Position numbers and translations under genes: made by a program. Below are positions 4,660 through 7,661 of a stretch of DNA of 7,661 nt, piece after piece. The DNA comes from an uncultured Clostridia bacterium (lineage in GTDB: Bacteria > Bacillota > Clostridia > Oscillospirales > Acutalibacteraceae): contig CAMJYF010000072.1 in the NCBI GenBank assembly GCA_946409885.1, positions 1 to 7,661 of the forward strand, in the 5' to 3' direction. The notes below the pieces were generated by a model. That model saw nothing but the letters and a program-made list of their open reading frames with translations. It was not told the origin of the DNA and did not search any database. Each line of letters opens with the position of its first letter. The stretch's first letter is position 1.

Positions 4660-7445
4660 TGCTGATCTTAAAAGATATCGTCAAGGATTACGAAGCGGGC
4701 GATTCCACGGTGCGGGCGCTGAAGGGCGTCAGCATCAACTTCCGCGAAAGCGAGTTCGTCTCCATCCTCGGGCCCTCCGGCTGCGGCAAAACCACCATGC
4801 TGAACATCATCGGCGGGCTGGACCGCTATACCTCCGGCGACCTCATCATCAACGGCAAATCCACCAAGGAGTTCACCGACGAGGACTGGGATACCTACCG
4901 CAACCACTCCATCGGCTTTGTGTTCCAGAGCTATAACCTCATTCCCCACCAGACGGTGCTTTCCAACGTGGAGCTGGCCCTTACCCTGTCCGGCGTCTCC
5001 AAAAAGGAGCGCCGGGAGCGGGCGATCAAGGCGCTGGAGCAGGTGGGCCTGGGCGAGCAGATCAACAAAAAGCCCAGCCAGATGTCCGGCGGCCAGATGC
5101 AGCGGGTGGCCATCGCCCGGGCGCTGATCAACAACCCGGATATCATTCTGGCGGACGAACCCACCGGGGCGCTGGACAGCGAAACCAGCGTGCAGATCAT
5201 GGAGATCCTGAAGAACATCTCCAAGGATAAGCTCATCATCATGGTCACCCACAACCCGCAGCTGGCGGAGGCCTATTCCACCCGCATCATCAGCTGCCTG
5301 GACGGGCAGATCACCGACGATACCGAACCCTTTTCCCCCACGGAAAAGGACTTTGAAACGGAAAAGGCCAAGATGGAAGCGGAAAAAAAGAAGGGCAAAA
5401 AGCCCTCCATGTCCACCTCCACGGCGTTTTCCCTCAGCCTGCGCAACCTGACCACCAAAAAGGGGCGCACCTTCCTCACCGCCTTTGCCGGCAGCATCGG
5501 CATCATCGGCATCGCGCTGGTGCTGGCCCTTTCCAACGGCATCGAGCGCTACATCGACAAGGTGCAGAACGACATGATGCTGGCCCTGCCCATGAGCGTG
5601 GAGCGGCAGGCCGTGGATATGAACAACGTGCTTTCCGCCCTGACGGACCTGGGCAAAAGCGTGCTGACCGTGGAGCACGACCTGGATAAGATCTACGTGA
5701 ACAACACCTTTACGGAGATGATCAACACCTTTGTGGCGCAGGCGGCCAGCAACAACCTGAAAAGCTTCCGCAAATATATCGAGGACAACCGGGAGCAGTT
5801 CGACGACCTGTGCAACGACATCCAGTATAAGTATTCCACCCCCCTGAACATCTACCGCATGGACGCGGGCGAAAACGGCGACGAGATGATACAGGTGAAC
5901 CCCAACACGGTGTACAGCACCATGATGGAATCCGCCGGCAGCCAGGACGCCAGCACCGCCGCCATGACCAGCTCCATGAGCAACCTGTTCAGCGCCTCCG
6001 CCACGGACACCTGGACGGAGCTGGTGGGCGACAACAAGCTGCTGGATCAGCAGTACGATATCCTAGCCGGCCGCCTGCCGGAGGATAAAAGCGAAGTGGT
6101 GCTGATCGTGGACAAGAACAACGAGGTCAACGAGCTGATCATGTACGCCCTCGGCCTGAAGGACCAGCAGCAGTTCATGACCGACATGGTGCAGGTCATC
6201 GCCCAGGGCAGCGAGCTGGAGACCACCGAGCTGGAATCCGTCACCTACGAAGACATCCTGAACATGGATTTCCGTCTGGTGCTCAACTACCAGTATTATG
6301 AAAAGGACGCCGCCACCGGCCTGTGGGCGGACCACCGCGACAACGCCCTGTTCGTCAAGCAGCTGGCCGAAAACGCCATGCAGATCAAAATCGTGGGCAT
6401 CCTGCGGCCCGATCCCACCAACGTGCTTTCCACCGGCACCGGCACCATCGGCTACACCACCGACCTGATGGATTACGCGCTGGAGGCCACCGCCGCCAGC
6501 GACGTGGTGACCGAGCAGCTGGCCGACCCGACCACGGACGTGATCTCCGGCACGGAGTTCAACACCCTGACGGTGAACGACTTCGATCTGGCGGATATCG
6601 ACCTCACCCAGATCGATTACACCAAGCTGAACCTGACGCCCTTTATGAGTATGCTGAAGGATATCGACCTGTCCCAGATCGACATTCTCCACTTCGATAT
6701 CACCGACCTGATGGATTTCAGCGACATGAGCGCCCTGCAGAAGAAGATCATGGAGGGCTTCCTCAACGACGAGCAGGTGCTGGCCTTCAAGCAGGCGTAC
6801 CTGGATACCATCAACGAGAACGGCACACTGGAAACCACCCTGGCCAGCATGGGCTATTCCACCGAGGATACCCCCACCTCCATCTATATCTACCCCAAGT
6901 CCTTTGAGGACAAGGACGAGATCAACGCCATGGTGGAGCAGTACAACCAGAAGATGGAGGAGCAGGGCTACATCGGCTACACCGTCACCGTAACGGACTA
7001 CGTGGGTATGCTGATGGGCACCGTCACCAACGTGCTGAACATCGTCACCTGCGTGCTGGTGGCCTTTGTGGCCATCTCGCTGGTGGTCTCCTCCGTCATG
7101 ATCGGCATCATCACCTACACCTCCGTGCTGGAGCGTACCAAGGAGATCGGCATCCTGCGCAGCATCGGCGCGTCCAAAAAGGATATCGCCAGCGTGTTCA
7201 ACGCGGAAACCGTCACCATCGGCCTGGGGGCCGGCATCATCGGCATCATCGCCACGCTGATATTGGAGATCCCCATCAACATGGCCCTGCACTACTTCAC
7301 CCAGACCGGCGCGGCGGCCCAGCTGCCCTGGATCGCGGGCGTGATCTTAGTGGGCATCAGCGTCTTTCTCACCTTCATCGCCGGTCTCGTCCCCTCCTCC
7401 ATCGCGGCCAAGAAAGACCCCGTAGAAGCGCTGCGGACGGAGTGA
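4659..7445 (+). CDS. MacB/FtsX-type ABC transporter, fused ATP-binding and permease protein
   Basis: The 928-aa protein joins an ABC ATPase to an FtsX-family permease and probably works as a homodimer in the cytoplasmic membrane. ATPase, about 1-225: Walker A GPSGCGKT (38-45), Q-loop Gln90, signature MSGGQ (142-146), Walker B IILADEP with catalytic Glu167, D-loop ALD (171-173), switch His198. A lysine/glutamate-rich linker (about 226-255) leads to TM1 (about 272-292, containing GSIGIIGIALVLAL). A very long extracytoplasmic domain follows (about 293-786), then three helices near 790-818, 851-873 and 889-912. ERTKEIGILRSIGASKKDI (825-843) and the C-terminal AAKKDPVEALR are MacB/FtsX hallmarks. 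MacB itself is about 650 aa; the extra length is in the extracytoplasmic domain, which carries a pentapeptide-like stretch at 642-688. This class uses ATP for mechanical work on extracytoplasmic substrates (peptides, antibiotics, lipoproteins) rather than classical channel transport. No HlyD-type partner is encoded here; the preceding membrane protein may fill that role. Confidence 0.93.
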   Translation: MLILKDIVKDYEAGDSTVRALKGVSINFRESEFVSILGPSGCGKTTMLNIIGGLDRYTSGDLIINGKSTKEFTDEDWDTYRNHSIGFVFQSYNLIPHQTVLSNVELALTLSGVSKKERRERAIKALEQVGLGEQINKKPSQMSGGQMQRVAIARALINNPDIILADEPTGALDSETSVQIMEILKNISKDKLIIMVTHNPQLAEAYSTRIISCLDGQITDDTEPFSPTEKDFETEKAKMEAEKKKGKKPSMSTSTAFSLSLRNLTTKKGRTFLTAFAGSIGIIGIALVLALSNGIERYIDKVQNDMMLALPMSVERQAVDMNNVLSALTDLGKSVLTVEHDLDKIYVNNTFTEMINTFVAQAASNNLKSFRKYIEDNREQFDDLCNDIQYKYSTPLNIYRMDAGENGDEMIQVNPNTVYSTMMESAGSQDASTAAMTSSMSNLFSASATDTWTELVGDNKLLDQQYDILAGRLPEDKSEVVLIVDKNNEVNELIMYALGLKDQQQFMTDMVQVIAQGSELETTELESVTYEDILNMDFRLVLNYQYYEKDAATGLWADHRDNALFVKQLAENAMQIKIVGILRPDPTNVLSTGTGTIGYTTDLMDYALEATAASDVVTEQLADPTTDVISGTEFNTLTVNDFDLADIDLTQIDYTKLNLTPFMSMLKDIDLSQIDILHFDITDLMDFSDMSALQKKIMEGFLNDEQVLAFKQAYLDTINENGTLETTLASMGYSTEDTPTSIYIYPKSFEDKDEINAMVEQYNQKMEEQGYIGYTVTVTDYVGMLMGTVTNVLNIVTCVLVAFVAISLVVSSVMIGIITYTSVLERTKEIGILRSIGASKKDIASVFNAETVTIGLGAGIIGIIATLILEIPINMALHYFTQTGAAAQLPWIAGVILVGISVFLTFIAGLVPSSIAAKKDPVEALRTE
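6582..6722 (+). repeat. Pentapeptide-like repeat stretch in the transporter ectodomain
   Basis: Residues 642-688 read in register as FDLAD, IDLTQ, IDYTK, LNLTP, then a degenerate interval, then IDLSQ, IDILH, FDITD. Each unit fits hydrophobic-(D/N)-hydrophobic-x-x, resembling the A(D/N)LXX consensus of pentapeptide-repeat beta-helices. Seven units are recognisable, interrupted by FMSMLKD. This is fewer than in free-standing pentapeptide proteins, so a short solenoid or edge strand is possible but unproven. Confidence 0.55.
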
Positions 7446-7463
7446 TATTAGGCAGCAGCCCTG

Positions 7464-7485
7464 TAGCACGGCGCATTGCGCCGTC
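7464..7485. repeat. GC-rich palindromic repeat, copy 1
   Basis: The core ACGGCGCA-T-TGCGCCGT (7468-7484) is a perfect 8-bp inverted repeat around one base; as RNA it would be a 7-bp stem with an AUU loop. The 22-bp unit recurs at 7511-7532 with 21 of 22 identities, 47 bp away. It begins 18 bp after the transporter stop codon. No T-run follows, so it is not a standard terminator. Confidence 0.8.
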
Positions 7486-7510
7486 TCCCGGGCATAAACA
7501 ACATTCAACG

Positions 7511-7532
7511 TAACACGGCGCATTGCGCCGTC
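7511..7532. repeat. GC-rich palindromic repeat, copy 2
   Basis: This copy carries the same 18-bp core CACGGCGCATTGCGCCGT (7514-7531) as copy 1. The single difference in the 22-bp unit is A for G at 7513. Two close, almost unmutated copies point to recent duplication or a conserved interspersed element of the REP/BIME kind. Confidence 0.8.
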
Positions 7533-7538
7533 CTGCCT

Positions 7539-7559
7539 CCGCATTCCGCATTCCGCATT
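7539..7559. repeat. Three 7-bp tandem repeats (CCGCATT)
   Basis: CCGCATT occurs three times in succession without mismatch at 7539-7545, 7546-7552 and 7553-7559. It lies between palindrome copy 2 and the third hairpin. It is probably a slippage-prone spacer within the same repeat element; copy number may vary between strains. Confidence 0.85.
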
Positions 7560-7564
7560 GAAAA

Positions 7565-7580
7565 CGGCGCTGTGGCGCCG
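7565..7580. repeat. Third, diverged hairpin of the repeat cluster
   Basis: CGGCGC-TGTG-GCGCCG forms a 6-bp GC stem with a 4-nt loop. The arms are the same as those of copies 1 and 2, but the central ATT is replaced by TGTG, so it looks like a related third unit. Confidence 0.6.
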
Positions 7581-7587
7581 CGCTGCC

Positions 7588-7608
7588 TTTCATCTTTCAT
7601 CTCTCATC
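7588..7608. repeat. Three 7-bp tandem repeats (TTTCATC)
   Basis: TTTCATC at 7588-7594 and 7595-7601 is followed by TCTCATC at 7602-7608, one mismatch. This second tandem array has the same 7-bp period as CCGCATT but a different unit, which suggests a composite repeat element with mononucleotide-like slippage growth. Confidence 0.75.
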
Positions 7609-7618
7609 TTTAAAATTC

Positions 7619-7658
7619 CCCCCGTCACGCGGCCGCCATTTTGGCCGTCTGACGGGGG
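7619..7658 (+). terminator. Terminator-like hairpin at the window edge
   Basis: CCCCCGTCA (7619-7627) pairs perfectly with TGACGGGGG (7650-7658), a 9-bp outer stem. Inside it CGGCC (7630-7634) can pair with GGCCG (7643-7647). Only ATT follows before the window ends, so the U-tract cannot be confirmed. It is the best candidate for the end of the operon transcript, about 175 bp after the transporter stop, and could serve both directions because TTTAAAATT precedes it. Confidence 0.6.
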
Positions 7659-7661
7659 ATT

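Noticed and set aside
6063..7292. Long minus-strand open frames under the ABC transporter (also 4668-5678).
   Set aside because: They are rich in His, Gln, Gly, Asp and Val with no domain, and lie fully opposite a gene with complete ABC and FtsX motifs.
7446..7661. The 3' repeat cluster considered as a CRISPR array or an attachment site.
   Set aside because: There are only two near-identical palindromic units with one spacer, no further repeats of CRISPR length, no cas gene, and no integrase or tRNA gene nearby.

Overview
The window looks like a piece of chromosome from a GC-rich gut-type Firmicute (Clostridia, perhaps Oscillospiraceae or Christensenellales). This is inferred from strong AGGAGG-type ribosome binding sites, sigma-A-like promoter hexamers, a Gram-positive-style ABC transporter with a very long extracytoplasmic domain, and GC-rich codon third positions set against AT-rich intergenic DNA. 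There is no rRNA, tRNA or marker gene, so the taxonomic call is weak. All four genes lie on the + strand.

Layout. (1) 43-495: a GNAT-family N-acetyltransferase, probably the end of an unrelated upstream unit. (2) 496-718: a dense AT-rich control region. It holds a good sigma-A promoter (TTGACA, 17 bp, TATCCT) and three copies of a palindromic operator TGACA-N3-YGTCA centred at 572, 609 and 641, followed by a possible leader hairpin and a ribosome binding site. (3) 719-7445: a tightly packed three-gene operon. It encodes a TetR-family repressor (200 aa), a large single-pass membrane protein of unrecognised family (1113 aa), and a MacB/FtsX-type ABC transporter with ATPase and permease fused (928 aa). 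The junctions are ATGA (4-bp overlap) and TAATG (1-bp overlap), so translation is probably coupled throughout. (4) 7446-7661: a non-coding tail with two near-identical GC-rich palindromes, a related third hairpin, two sets of 7-bp tandem repeats, and a terminator-like hairpin at the right edge.

How it may work (inference): the TetR protein probably represses its own operon through the three operators. An unknown hydrophobic or amphipathic ligand would release it and induce the transporter and its partner. The middle protein has a signal peptide, an ectodomain made of two diverged copies of a roughly 360-400 residue unit, one transmembrane helix and a very basic cytoplasmic tail of about 250 residues. 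Its position between the regulator and a MacB-like transporter suggests it is the dedicated partner of that transporter, perhaps in the role the membrane-fusion protein plays for MacB in Gram-negatives. I do not recognise its family. This regulator, duplicated ectodomain protein and long-ectodomain ABC fusion is the best candidate here for an undescribed system.
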